In this document: positions 16,318 to 24,914 of the stretch, one piece after another | How positions within the stretch are numbered: position 1 is the first letter of the stretch | Layout of the letters: every line of letters starts with the position of its first letter | DNA from: an uncultured Pelosinus sp. | GTDB lineage: Bacteria > Bacillota > Negativicutes > Sporomusales > Acetonemataceae | Length of the DNA stretch: 64,000 bases | Reading direction: 5' to 3' | NCBI GenBank assembly: GCA_900542835.1 | Contig: UQPB01000016.1 | Coordinates: 1 to 64,000 of the forward strand | Program-made: the position numbers and the translations under genes | The notes under the pieces: generated by a model | Seen by the model: only the letters and a program-made list of their open reading frames with translations | Database searches by the model: none | Told to the model about the DNA's origin: nothing

Positions 16318-18942
16318 CTATTTCGCTGCCGCCCAGCTGTTTCCCAGCTTGACGTCAGTTACCAAATCAACCGCCAGTTCGGCGGCCCCTTCCATTGCCT
16401 CACGGACAATACGGCTGATTGTCTCAGCCTCGTCCATAACAACCTCCAGCAGCAATTCATCATGTACTTGCAGCAGGATACGGCTTTTGAAACCGCCGGC
16501 TATTAAGCGCTCGTATACGTCGACCATTGCCTTTTTGATGATATCGGCGGCAGTCCCCTGAATGGGAGTATTCATGGCAGTGCGCTCAGCAAACGAGCGG
16601 CGGCTGAAATTGGCCGCATTAATTTCTGGCAGATAGCGTCTGCGCCCAAACAGAGTGGTAACAAACCCCTGCCTTTTCGCATCGGCCACCGCAGTGTCCA
16701 TAAACTGTTTGACACCCGGATAGCGTGTGAAGTAGCTGGCAATATACTGCTCGGCCTCTTTACGGCTGACGCCGATATCGCGTGACAAACCAAAATCACT
16801 GATGCCATAAACAATACCGAAATTAACCGCCTTTGCCCGCGAACGCAAAAGCGGCGTCACGTTTGCCAGCGGTACGCCAAATACTTCCGAGGCGGTGCGG
16901 GTGTGAATATCCTGCCCGTGACGGAACGCGTCAATCAGATTGGCATCACCGGACATATGCGCCAATACCCGCAATTCAATCTGCGAATAATCGGCTGATA
17001 AAATAGCATCCCAGCCCGGGCCGGGCACGAAAAGCTCCCGGATCCTCCGGCCCGCCTCGCTGCGCACCGGGATATTCTGCAGGTTGGGCTCTGAGCTTGA
17101 CAAGCGTCCCGTCGTTGTAACCGTCTGATTAAAGGTGGTGTGAATCCGTCCGCTGACCGGCGAAATCAATTCCCGCATACCATCAAGATAGGTTGATTTC
17201 AATTTGGCCAGCATTCTGTATTCCAATAAATTATCAACAATGACATGTTGTCCGGACAGCTTTTCCAACACTTCCGCGTCGGTAGAGTAGCCGGTCTTTG
17301 TCTTTTTCTGCACAGGCAGTCCCAGTTTTTCAAACAAAATGACACCCAATTGTTTGGTCGAATTTACGTTAAATTCCTCACCGGCAATCGCATAGATTTC
17401 TTGCAGCAATTGAGCGATGCGAACAGATAATTCAGTTGATATAGCCGTCAGACCGGCTGTATCAATAGCTACGCCGTTCATCTCCATCGCCGCCAGCACA
17501 CGTGTCAGCGGCAGCTCAATCGAATGGTACAAATCCTGCAGTCCCAAAGCCGCAATCCGCTCTTCCAGCACAGGACGCAAATCGCTCACCGTCGCTGCGG
17601 CCCAGGCTGCATAGCGCGGCTCCTGCCGTAATTCAGCCTCATCCCACTGAGCGGGACGGGCTAAATATGTCGCAGACAGGTCAGACAGCAAATAACGGCT
17701 GGCGGCGGGATCAAGCAAATAACCGGCCAGCAGCGAATCAAAACCAATGCCGGCAAAAGCCGGTCCCTCCGGCCGGCATAAGGTAAATGAAAGCTTGGCG
17801 TCATGTGTCGACTTTGCAATTGCCGGCGAAGCCAGCAATTGCAAAACATCTGTCCAACCAGGCGTCGACGGCCGCCAGACAGCACTGCATCCGCCAGCAG
17901 CCAGTGCGACCCCGGTCATTTCAAGATCGTGAGCCGAGCCCTCATATAGCGGAAAGAAGGCAACCGGAGCTGACCGGAATTGCTGCAAAAGCTGTTCGGC
18001 CGCAGCGGCATCGGCGGGAATATCCGCCGGCGGCAGGGCTTCACTGCTAACAGCAACCGCCGCCGGCGCCTGGTCGGGCAATAATGCCAGCACCCGGTCA
18101 AGCATGGCGCGAAACTCCAGCCGCAAAAGCAGCTCGCGAAGCCGCCCGATATCCGGCTGCCAGCCATAGCAATCCGGTTCATATTCCACAGGAACGTCAG
18201 AGACAATCCGGGCCAGCTGCTGCGACAGCCGGGCCTTGTCAGCCTGCGACCGCAGTAGTTCCTGCGTTTTCTTCCCCTGAACAGCATCGATATTCGCGAG
18301 CAAATTATCCAGGCTGTCAAACTGCTGGATCAATTTTAAAGCGGTTTTCTCACCAATCCCGGCTACGCCGGGGATATTATCGGACTGATCCCCCATCAGG
18401 CTTTTCACATCGACAAATTGACCGGGGCGCAGCCCGTAATGTTCAACAAAGGCGGCTTCGTCCATAAGCACAAGCTCTGATATACCCTTTTTGGTTAGCA
18501 TAACTTTTATGGACGAGGAGACCAGTTGCAGTGCATCTTTATCGCCGGTTACAATCGTTACCGCAAAGCCGGAAGCGGCAGCCCGGCCGGCCAAAGTGCC
18601 GATGACATCATCGGCTTCGTAGCCTTCCAGACCGGAGGTAGCAATGCCGAACGCGGCCAGCAGCTCTTCAAACAGGCTCAATTGCTCAGCCAGTTCACAG
18701 GGCATAGCCTTGCGGGTTCCTTTATATTCGCTGTAGATCTGATTACGGAACGTCTTTTTTCCCTTATCGAGGGCGACGACGATGGCGTCTGGCCGCATAT
18801 CCGCCAATAGTTTCAATAGCATATTCGCAAATCCATAGACAGCGTTCGTGTGCTGCCCGGAAACAGTCGTCAGCGGGGGAAGCGCATAAAACGCCCGGTG
18901 AATCAAGCTGCTGCCGTCAATAATAATAAACTTTCCTGCCAT
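16318..18942 (-). CDS. polA: DNA polymerase I
   Basis: 874-residue repair polymerase. An N-terminal 5'-3' exonuclease domain spans about residues 1-290 (IIDGSSLIHRAFYALPPL, YEADDVIGTLA, TGDKDALQL, GDQSDNIPGVAGIGEKTA). The middle domain aligns with the 3'-5' exonuclease but lacks the DxE metal ligands (the first motif reads FFPLYEGSAHDLEMTG). The C-terminal polymerase has motif A (DYSQIELRVLAHMSGD) and motif C (VHDELLLEV). It should therefore have no proofreading, as in Bacillus stearothermophilus and Taq Pol I. First gene of the polA-mutM-coaE run. Confidence 0.97.
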   Translation of the reverse strand: MAGKFIIIDGSSLIHRAFYALPPLTTVSGQHTNAVYGFANMLLKLLADMRPDAIVVALDKGKKTFRNQIYSEYKGTRKAMPCELAEQLSLFEELLAAFGIATSGLEGYEADDVIGTLAGRAAASGFAVTIVTGDKDALQLVSSSIKVMLTKKGISELVLMDEAAFVEHYGLRPGQFVDVKSLMGDQSDNIPGVAGIGEKTALKLIQQFDSLDNLLANIDAVQGKKTQELLRSQADKARLSQQLARIVSDVPVEYEPDCYGWQPDIGRLRELLLRLEFRAMLDRVLALLPDQAPAAVAVSSEALPPADIPADAAAAEQLLQQFRSAPVAFFPLYEGSAHDLEMTGVALAAGGCSAVWRPSTPGWTDVLQLLASPAIAKSTHDAKLSFTLCRPEGPAFAGIGFDSLLAGYLLDPAASRYLLSDLSATYLARPAQWDEAELRQEPRYAAWAAATVSDLRPVLEERIAALGLQDLYHSIELPLTRVLAAMEMNGVAIDTAGLTAISTELSVRIAQLLQEIYAIAGEEFNVNSTKQLGVILFEKLGLPVQKKTKTGYSTDAEVLEKLSGQHVIVDNLLEYRMLAKLKSTYLDGMRELISPVSGRIHTTFNQTVTTTGRLSSSEPNLQNIPVRSEAGRRIRELFVPGPGWDAILSADYSQIELRVLAHMSGDANLIDAFRHGQDIHTRTASEVFGVPLANVTPLLRSRAKAVNFGIVYGISDFGLSRDIGVSRKEAEQYIASYFTRYPGVKQFMDTAVADAKRQGFVTTLFGRRRYLPEINAANFSRRSFAERTAMNTPIQGTAADIIKKAMVDVYERLIAGGFKSRILLQVHDELLLEVVMDEAETISRIVREAMEGAAELAVDLVTDVKLGNSWAAAK

Positions 18943-19102
18943 AAGCGCACCGCCTTAAAGGTTATCACAATATACACAGTATACCATTGTCTACCCGTTG
19001 TGAAAACCCTCTCCCCCTGTTACCCGGAAGCGAAGGCAATCGGAGCAGTGCGCTGCCACCGGCCTGAGCACTGCTTTGCAGGAAAAGCCGCGTACAACGA
19101 TG

Positions 19103-20317
19103 TTATTTGGGCTCATGAAACGGATAGGTCAGATCAATGACCCCCGCGGCCTCATCCCAATACGCATAGGCCTGAAAAACTGCATAAACACGGCTGATCT
19201 CCAGATAGGGTTTGCCGCCGACCACCCGCGCCGGCACCGGCAAATTGTTTACCATTAGTATTTTCGTTTTCTCATCCCAGAATACGGACTGCCCAAGCGC
19301 CTCGGCTACAGTCAGCACCGGCAGCAGCGGCGGTTCGCCGTACAAGGGCGAATCACCAGCAAGTGTAATTCCGTTTAGTGTCAGCGAAAGAACGCGAATC
19401 TCAACCGCCGCTTTTGCCGGATCTACACGATGATCGCCGCCGAAAAGCGCATCGATGCCTGCAGGCGCGACGTAGAGCACACCCTCCAGCCTGACGCCGG
19501 CAAACTGCCGTGAACCGTTGTAAATTCTGCCGGCTGCCTCATCCCAGACCAAGCTCGCCTTCACAATATCGGCTACCGCCTGAACCGGCACCAGCAGTTC
19601 ACCGTTTACAACCCGGACTTTTTCCGCCAAAGCCCTGCCGTTGACAAACAGATGATTAAATTGCAGGAAGGCAAACTCCTGCGCAGCATCAGACGCAAGC
19701 ATCCGGCGGATGGCCGAATCCTCAAGCAGGGATTGCCAGCCGGCAGTCTGCAGAAACTTGTTCACCGCGGTAACCGACAACGGCTGGCGGCCGTAGATAT
19801 CGGGATAAATTGCAAAATAAGGGCGATTATACTCGTCAATACCTGTCCTGATCCGTTCATAAACAATTTTCAGCGGCGTATGCAGACCGACAAGGTCATA
19901 TAACTCTTCCACATCAGCTTCATACATGCGAACACAGCCATTGGATATCACCCGGCCAATGGAATCCGGATCATTGGTGCCATGTACTCCGTATGTAGGC
20001 AAAAAGCCCAGCCAGCGATACCCCAGAGGGTTATGCGGGCCGGACGCCACCACAGTTCCCGGCGATTGCGGCGGATACCAGGCGGGATTCATTTCCTTGT
20101 CGGTAATAAAAAACACGCCGACAGGTGTCGGCGTCGAAGCTTTTCCCACCGCCACCGGATAGAGCTTGATCAGCCGGCTTCCCTCAAAGACCTCCAGTGT
20201 ACGGCCCGGCAGATTAATCACCATCTGCAGCCGCTGCGGCACCGGAGCGGGCGCAGATGCCGCCAGCCCCACCGACAAAAACCACACAAGCAAACTGATC
20301 AGACAAGATTTCAACAT
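19103..20317 (-). CDS. Secreted L,D-transpeptidase with stalk-type repeat domains
   Basis: 404-residue exported protein. A signal peptide (residues 1-22, cut after ASA) is followed by a YkuD catalytic domain (about 30-150) with the H-x14-SxGC(V/I)R signature: His112 in VHGTN and Cys128 in SNGCVRM. The C-terminal half contains two copies of the copper-amine-oxidase N-terminal-like domain (around 215-300 and 310-400; VVNGELLVPVQAVAD, LPVLTVAEALGQSVFWDEKT), a module of secreted clostridial and negativicute proteins probably involved in wall or envelope attachment. It cross-links peptidoglycan by 3-3 bonds or attaches lipoprotein. Monocistronic by spacing. Confidence 0.9.
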   Translation of the reverse strand: MLKSCLISLLVWFLSVGLAASAPAPVPQRLQMVINLPGRTLEVFEGSRLIKLYPVAVGKASTPTPVGVFFITDKEMNPAWYPPQSPGTVVASGPHNPLGYRWLGFLPTYGVHGTNDPDSIGRVISNGCVRMYEADVEELYDLVGLHTPLKIVYERIRTGIDEYNRPYFAIYPDIYGRQPLSVTAVNKFLQTAGWQSLLEDSAIRRMLASDAAQEFAFLQFNHLFVNGRALAEKVRVVNGELLVPVQAVADIVKASLVWDEAAGRIYNGSRQFAGVRLEGVLYVAPAGIDALFGGDHRVDPAKAAVEIRVLSLTLNGITLAGDSPLYGEPPLLPVLTVAEALGQSVFWDEKTKILMVNNLPVPARVVGGKPYLEISRVYAVFQAYAYWDEAAGVIDLTYPFHEPK

Positions 20318-20526
20318 AGAGCCCCCTCATTACCCCGGATTGCAATAATAAGGTATATGAGAGGCTCTATGTGTCTATGTCAAAACAACAGCCTGTTTAC
20401 CCTAACCCTGTAGGATAATGGCGAGACGCCTTTAGCAAGCATGCCATCGGATGCCAGGCGGAGCGCAGCGAAAACCAGCGGCAGAATCCAGGTAACAAGG
20501 GGACCAAAGTCCTCGAAGTATGTCGA
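20318..20526. other. Intergenic stretch without recognised feature
   Basis: No gene, strong hairpin terminator or promoter recognised between the L,D-transpeptidase and the histidine kinase. Confidence 0.4.
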
Positions 20527-21666
20527 CTATTGCAAATTCAAGATCTGCTGATGCACGGCGGAAATCTGCCGCAGCTGATCTTCAACAATCGGCAGATAGA
20601 CATGAACTTTCGTACCGATCCGCTCGTTGGAACTGATATGGATAAAACCGCCGTGCTCACTGACAATGCGATGCGCAATCGGCAGCCCCAATCCCACACG
20701 ATCCAATTTGGTTGTATAAAAAGGCTCAAATATCCGTGATAAAATACCGGGGTCAACGCCGCAGCCGACATCGGCGATAGCAATAACCAGCATATTTAAA
20801 TCGGCATGCAGCCAGCTGCGGATACTCACCTCGCCTACATCGGGCATGGCCTCCATCGCATTTTGCAGAATATTAACAAAGGCTTGCTGCAGCAAATTGC
20901 TGTCGGCGTTAATCTTTGGCAGCCCATCGGCAAGTGATTTGACAATGCCGATTCTCTCGCCGCCCATTTGCTTAAAGACCAGCAACAGACTTTCATCCAG
21001 AACGCGGTTAATATTGACCCCCGGCTGCTTCTGCAATGGCGGCTTGGCAAACATGACCAGTTCCTTGACTACATGATTAATGTAAGACACTTCATCCAAC
21101 ATCATTTCCACAATATCACGCCTGACCGTATATTGATCGTTGTCAAGACGGTTCAGCATGATCTGCAGATAACCGCTGATCGTCGTCAGCGGCGTGCGCA
21201 CATGATGCGCTACCCCGGCAGCCAGCTCGCCCATTGACATTAAAAGCTGCGTTGTCTGAATCTGACGCAGGGTTGTCCGTATTTCAGAAACATCCTGGAG
21301 CACGACAACGATGCCGCTCGAATTGCCTTGTCCATCACGCAGGCGAATTGCATCCGCATGAAAATAACAGGTTTTTTCATCCTGCACGATCCGGCTGTTA
21401 TAGGTCTGGAAATCTTCGTATTCGGCTAAAGTAAACAACCTGACAAACTGCCGGCCAAAATGAGAAAACGACTGATCTGCAGTTTGACCGATCACCTGCG
21501 CCCGGTTGACGCCGCACATTTTTTCCGCCTCCCGGTTCAAGCTTCTTACTTTGCCGCAGCTATCCACATAAACCAAGCCAATTTTGGCTGATTTAAAATA
21601 CTCCTTTGGGTCATCCTCTTTCATTAAATAGAATGTACGATAATCACCATTCTCAGCGGAATACAT
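20527..21666 (-). CDS. PAS-domain sensor histidine kinase (orphan)
   Basis: 379-residue cytoplasmic-looking kinase with no membrane segment. A PAS domain spans about residues 20-130 (LVYVDSCGKVRSLNREAEKMCGV). The HisKA H-box is GVAHHVRTPLTTISGYLQ, the ATPase N-box NILQNAMEAMP, the G1 box DVGCGVDPG, the F-box IFEPFYTTK and the G2 box GLGLPIAHRIV. No response regulator gene is adjacent. Such PAS kinases in spore-formers often feed Spo0F/Spo0A, which I can only suggest. The start is ATG 21666, since the upstream GTG is only one base from the AGGAG site. Confidence 0.9.
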   Translation of the reverse strand: MYSAENGDYRTFYLMKEDDPKEYFKSAKIGLVYVDSCGKVRSLNREAEKMCGVNRAQVIGQTADQSFSHFGRQFVRLFTLAEYEDFQTYNSRIVQDEKTCYFHADAIRLRDGQGNSSGIVVVLQDVSEIRTTLRQIQTTQLLMSMGELAAGVAHHVRTPLTTISGYLQIMLNRLDNDQYTVRRDIVEMMLDEVSYINHVVKELVMFAKPPLQKQPGVNINRVLDESLLLVFKQMGGERIGIVKSLADGLPKINADSNLLQQAFVNILQNAMEAMPDVGEVSIRSWLHADLNMLVIAIADVGCGVDPGILSRIFEPFYTTKLDRVGLGLPIAHRIVSEHGGFIHISSNERIGTKVHVYLPIVEDQLRQISAVHQQILNLQ

Positions 21667-21962
21667 TTTTCGCACGCTCCTTTCGCGGAAAATCGGTTTA
21701 GGAAAGTATCTATACTATTCTTGTAAATTTATGTATTCCCTCCTAATTCCCGTCAGTAAAATTTCGTAAAAAACCGACATTATCCTCGCTTTTCTTCTTT
21801 TAGCTCTGACCATAGCACCGCCGGCAGCCTTGGCTGCGATGAATAGCAGCCAATAACGCCGCTTTATTTTTACAATATTTGTTAATATTGCTGCGAGTTT
21901 TTTTGACAAACCGCTTTTAATAACCATATTTTTACATTTTAAAAACAATAATGGCATTTCCA
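21667..21962. other. AT-rich intergenic stretch
   Basis: Upstream of the kinase and downstream of the rnpB terminator. An open frame runs through it on the minus strand, but it enters rnpB and has no ribosome site, so I do not call it. No other structure recognised. Confidence 0.4.
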
Positions 21963-22019
21963 CCCAAAAACAGCAAACGGCAAGACCCGCAGCATTAGCT
22001 GCGGGTCTTGCCGTTTGCT
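21963..22019 (-). terminator. rnpB terminator
   Basis: Perfect hairpin of about 22 bp: arms 21972-21993 (containing GGCAAGACCCGCAGC) and 21998-22019, loop ATTA, then GTTTTTGGG on the minus strand. It starts 3 bases after the P1 stem of RNase P RNA. Confidence 0.95.
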
Positions 22020-22022
22020 TAA

Positions 22023-22377
22023 CATCCGAGCATTCAGTAAGCCGAGTTTTGTTCCGCCAGACGGCGGCGATGGTCATCTATCTAGGCTGACAGTTACCTG
22101 TCAGCTCCAGCGATACAACCCGGAAGTTCAGCGGGCCGCCTCATCTCTTCCCTATTCGATCTTGCTCCGGGTGGGGTTTACCTAGCCGGCCAGTCGCCTG
22201 ACCGCTGGTGCGCTCTTACCGCACCGTTTCAGCCTTACCTGCCGGAAGCAGGCGGTTTCTTTTCTGTGGCACTTTCCCTAAGGTCGCCCTCGCTGGACGT
22301 TATCCAGCACCCTGCCCTGCGGAGCTCGGACTTTCCTCGGACGGAGACCGCCCGCGACCATCTTTCCTGCTCGGATG
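22023..22377 (-). ncRNA. rnpB: RNase P RNA component, type A
   Basis: 355-nt RNA. Closing helix P1 is CATCCGAGCA (5' end) with TGCTCGGATG (3' end). Conserved segments are visible: GGAAAGATGGTCGCGGGC after P1, GAGGAAAGTCCGAGCTCC, the ACAGAAACC-type segment, and near the 3' end CGGAACAAAACTCGGCTTA. Catalytic RNA that matures tRNA 5' ends. Type A rather than the B. subtilis type B fits clostridial/negativicute lineages. Confidence 0.95.
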
Positions 22378-22392
22378 CCAAATTGGGATTTC

Positions 22393-22421
22393 ATCGTATC
22401 ACGCAGCCGGATAAAAGTCAA
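22393..22421 (-). promoter_or_regulatory. rnpB promoter
   Basis: Minus strand TTGACT (22421-22416), 17 bp, TACGAT (22398-22393). This places the start about 10 bases before the P1 stem. Confidence 0.8.
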
Positions 22422-22458
22422 ATCTACAATAAATCTACTAATATTATTGCATACTATA

Positions 22459-22487
22459 TTGACAAAATCGCATGATGATGATAGGTT
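22459..22487 (+). promoter_or_regulatory. Probable prfC promoter
   Basis: TTGACA at 22459-22464, 17 bp, TAGGTT at 22482-22487. The -35 is consensus and the -10 weak. prfC starts 32 bp further on. Confidence 0.55.
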
Positions 22488-22518
22488 AGCTTTCGTATAT
22501 TACTATTGGAGGCGAATT

Positions 22519-24126
22519 ATGCCAGCTACATCAGAATTGGCGGCGGCGGTAGAAAAACGCCGCACCTTTGCCATTATATCACATCCCGATGCCGGTAAAA
22601 CCACGCTTACCGAAAAACTCCTGTTATACGGAGGCGCCATCCGCCTCGCCGGATCGGTAAAAGCGCGCAAAGCGCAAAAACACGCGGTATCTGACTGGAT
22701 GGAAATCGAAAAACAAAGAGGCATTTCCGTAACATCCAGCGTATTGCAGTTCGATTATCAAGGCTTCCGGATCAACATTCTGGATACGCCCGGCCACCAG
22801 GACTTCAGCGAAGACACCTACCGCACGTTAATGGCGGCCGACAGCGCTGTCATGCTGATCGACGTTGCCAAGGGCGTGGAAGCACAGACAAAGAAGCTGT
22901 TTCACGTCTGCAAGCAGCGGGGAATTCCGATTTTTACATTTGTCAACAAGCTTGACCGCTTCGGTAAAAGCCCGTTTGAATTAATGGAAGAAATCGAACA
23001 GGTCCTGGGAATCCGCGCCTATCCCATGAACTGGCCAATCGGCATTGACGGCAACTACAGCGGCGTCTATAATCGCGAATTATCCCAAATCGAACTGTTC
23101 GATACCGATGGCGCACACGGACAGAGAATCATGCCGTCCACGGTCGGCAGCGTCAATGATCCCGCTTTTGCCGAAATCATCGGCAGGGAGGTCCACCAGT
23201 CGTTAATTGATGATATTGAATTATTAGATGCGGCCGGCGATGCGTTTGATTTTGCCAAAGTCAAACGCAGCGAGCTGACGCCAATGTTTTTTGGCAGCGC
23301 GATGACCAATTTTGGCGTAAGGCCGTTTCTGGAATCGTTTTTAAAGCTGGCTCCCGCCCCTTGCACCCGACAGTCTAGCGACGGCCCCGTCGAACCAGCA
23401 GCCAGTGAGTTTTCAGCCTTTGTATTTAAAATTCAGGCCAATATGAATCCGGCCCACCGCGACCGCATCGCTTTTATCCGGATCTGTTCAGGCAAGTTCA
23501 GCCGCGGCATGACCGTACAGCATATGCAGACAGGCAAAGCGGTTAAACTCTCCCAGCCGCAGCAGTTTCTGGCGCAAGACCGGATTATTGTCGATGAAGC
23601 TTACCCCGGCGACATTATCGGCTTATTCGATCCCGGCCTCTTTGGCATTGGTGATACCTTATGCGACAACAGCCGCAGATTCCAGTTTGAGGACTTCCCG
23701 ATATTCCCGCCGGAACAATTCGCCAAGGTCCAGGCCAAAGATACCATGAAACGCAAACAGTTTATCAAGGGGATGGAGCAGCTGGCTCAGGAAGGCGCTA
23801 TCCAGGTGTTTCGCCAGCCTGATATTCCCGGTGAATTCTTTATTGTCGGCGTGGTTGGCGCATTGCAGTTTGAAGTGCTCGAATACCGGCTGAAAAACGA
23901 ATACGGCGCCGATATCAGCATGCTGATGCTGCCGTTCGGGTTAGCCCGCTGGATTGACGGCAATGAGATGAACAAACCGATTAAAGGCCTGGAAAAAAGC
24001 GCCATTGTACTCGACCGCAACGATCTGGCGGTCGGCCTGTTCACAACCGAATGGTCGCTGCGCTGGGTTAGAGAACAAAATTCCACCCTGCGCTTTGTCG
24101 CTTCACCGGCTGACCTGAAGCGATAA
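22519..24126 (+). CDS. prfC: Peptide chain release factor 3
   Basis: 535-residue GTPase that recycles RF1/RF2 from the ribosome after peptide release. G1 SHPDAGKTTL, G3 DTPGHQDF and G4 NKLD are present. RF3-specific features include SGSVKARKAQKHAVSDWMEIEKQRGISV and the C-terminal QFEVLEYRLKNEYGAD. I use the ATG at 22519 with TTGGAGG upstream; the frame is open further upstream but without a ribosome site and overlapping rnpB's promoter. One of the few plus-strand genes here, transcribed divergently from rnpB. Confidence 0.95.
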   Translation: MPATSELAAAVEKRRTFAIISHPDAGKTTLTEKLLLYGGAIRLAGSVKARKAQKHAVSDWMEIEKQRGISVTSSVLQFDYQGFRINILDTPGHQDFSEDTYRTLMAADSAVMLIDVAKGVEAQTKKLFHVCKQRGIPIFTFVNKLDRFGKSPFELMEEIEQVLGIRAYPMNWPIGIDGNYSGVYNRELSQIELFDTDGAHGQRIMPSTVGSVNDPAFAEIIGREVHQSLIDDIELLDAAGDAFDFAKVKRSELTPMFFGSAMTNFGVRPFLESFLKLAPAPCTRQSSDGPVEPAASEFSAFVFKIQANMNPAHRDRIAFIRICSGKFSRGMTVQHMQTGKAVKLSQPQQFLAQDRIIVDEAYPGDIIGLFDPGLFGIGDTLCDNSRRFQFEDFPIFPPEQFAKVQAKDTMKRKQFIKGMEQLAQEGAIQVFRQPDIPGEFFIVGVVGALQFEVLEYRLKNEYGADISMLMLPFGLARWIDGNEMNKPIKGLEKSAIVLDRNDLAVGLFTTEWSLRWVREQNSTLRFVASPADLKR

Positions 24127-24229
24127 ACAAGCGGTTGGTCCCCAGCCCATTTCAATGCCAGCAATGGAAATATTCGCTTGCTATTGAAATCGTCCGCTCC
24201 GACCATACTAGATTCGGAGGTGAAATACC

Positions 24230-24355
24230 ATGAGCAAAGAAAACTGCGAGCAGCGTCAGAACAAGAATCAAAAGAACCTTGAGTTTGCCAACGAGCTTTG
24301 TAATGTTAAAAAAGAAAACCGTTCGGCAAAAAACTGCGATACCTGCAAACGGTAA
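24230..24355 (+). CDS. Small Cys-containing protein of unknown function (41 aa)
   Basis: 41-codon ORF with an ideal ribosome site (CGGAGGTGAAATACC then ATG), ended by TAA and followed by a clean hairpin. The peptide is very hydrophilic and charged, with Cys at residues 6 and 24 and a C-terminal C-x-x-C (CDTCKR). It is too short for ordinary gene callers. The four Cys might bind a metal or form disulfides. I do not recognise a family. It lies 103 bp after prfC, so it may be a co-transcript or have its own promoter. Confidence 0.6.
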   Translation: MSKENCEQRQNKNQKNLEFANELCNVKKENRSAKNCDTCKR

Positions 24356-24375
24356 CTGCCCTGAAGCTATTTCCT

Positions 24376-24418
24376 CCAAAAAGACAGCGGCCAGAAGAAA
24401 TGGCCGCTGTCTTTCATT
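24376..24418. terminator. Bidirectional terminator
   Basis: Arms AAAGACAGCGGCCA and TGGCCGCTGTCTTT with loop GAAGAAA, flanked by A-run and T-run. It serves the plus-strand small ORF and the convergent GNAT gene. Confidence 0.85.
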
Positions 24419-24437
24419 CTGCTGAAATTAATCAATG

Positions 24438-24914
24438 TTACCCTTGCGTTGCTGCCGGCTCACGCCCATTCAAATCCAGCGTTAAAATCAGCCGGTGTTC
24501 GCCCGGCCCATATTCATTTTCGCGGTAACCGCTGCGGCTAAAGCCAAGCTTGCTTTCATATAGTGCCAGAGCAGCAGCGTTTTCCGGTGCTACCGTTAAC
24601 TCAACATAACGCAAGGACTGCCGCTGCAGCAGCCGGAAACTCTCCCGCAGCAGCGCGTAGGCAATCCCCTGCCCCCGCCAGTGTTCGTCAACTGCCACGC
24701 CAACCATATAGGCGGTATCCCGCTGCTCCCAGTCAAGCATGTATTGAACCGAGGCGGCAATAACCCCGTCCTGACGGAAGATAAACACCCGGCCATGACG
24801 AATCAGCGGCGCCAGGTGCCAGACCGAAAGCCCGCCCGCTCCGAAAGCGGCGGCATCGATCGCCGCTAAACGCTCCATAACCGCCGGATCAACCCGGCAC
24901 AGTTGCTCAATCAT
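24438..24914 (-). CDS. GNAT-family N-acetyltransferase
   Basis: 158-residue acetyltransferase. The acetyl-CoA loop motif V-x-x-x-x-R-G-x-G-x-A is seen in VGVAVDEHWRGQGIAYALLRE, and the C-terminal ENAAALALYESKLGFSRSGYRENEY is like RimI-type enzymes. The ATG at 24914 has an AGGAGG site and overlaps the end of the racemase-like gene by 8 bp, so the two are translationally coupled. The substrate is not known; the link suggests an amino acid such as ornithine, but protein N-terminal acetylation is possible. Confidence 0.85.
   Translation of the reverse strand: MIEQLCRVDPAVMERLAAIDAAAFGAGGLSVWHLAPLIRHGRVFIFRQDGVIAASVQYMLDWEQRDTAYMVGVAVDEHWRGQGIAYALLRESFRLLQRQSLRYVELTVAPENAAALALYESKLGFSRSGYRENEYGPGEHRLILTLDLNGREPAATQG

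Noticed and set aside
21715..22077. Minus-strand open frame of 120 codons overlapping the rnpB 3' end
   Set aside because: It crosses the rnpB terminator and the RNA gene, has no ribosome site and no recognisable product.
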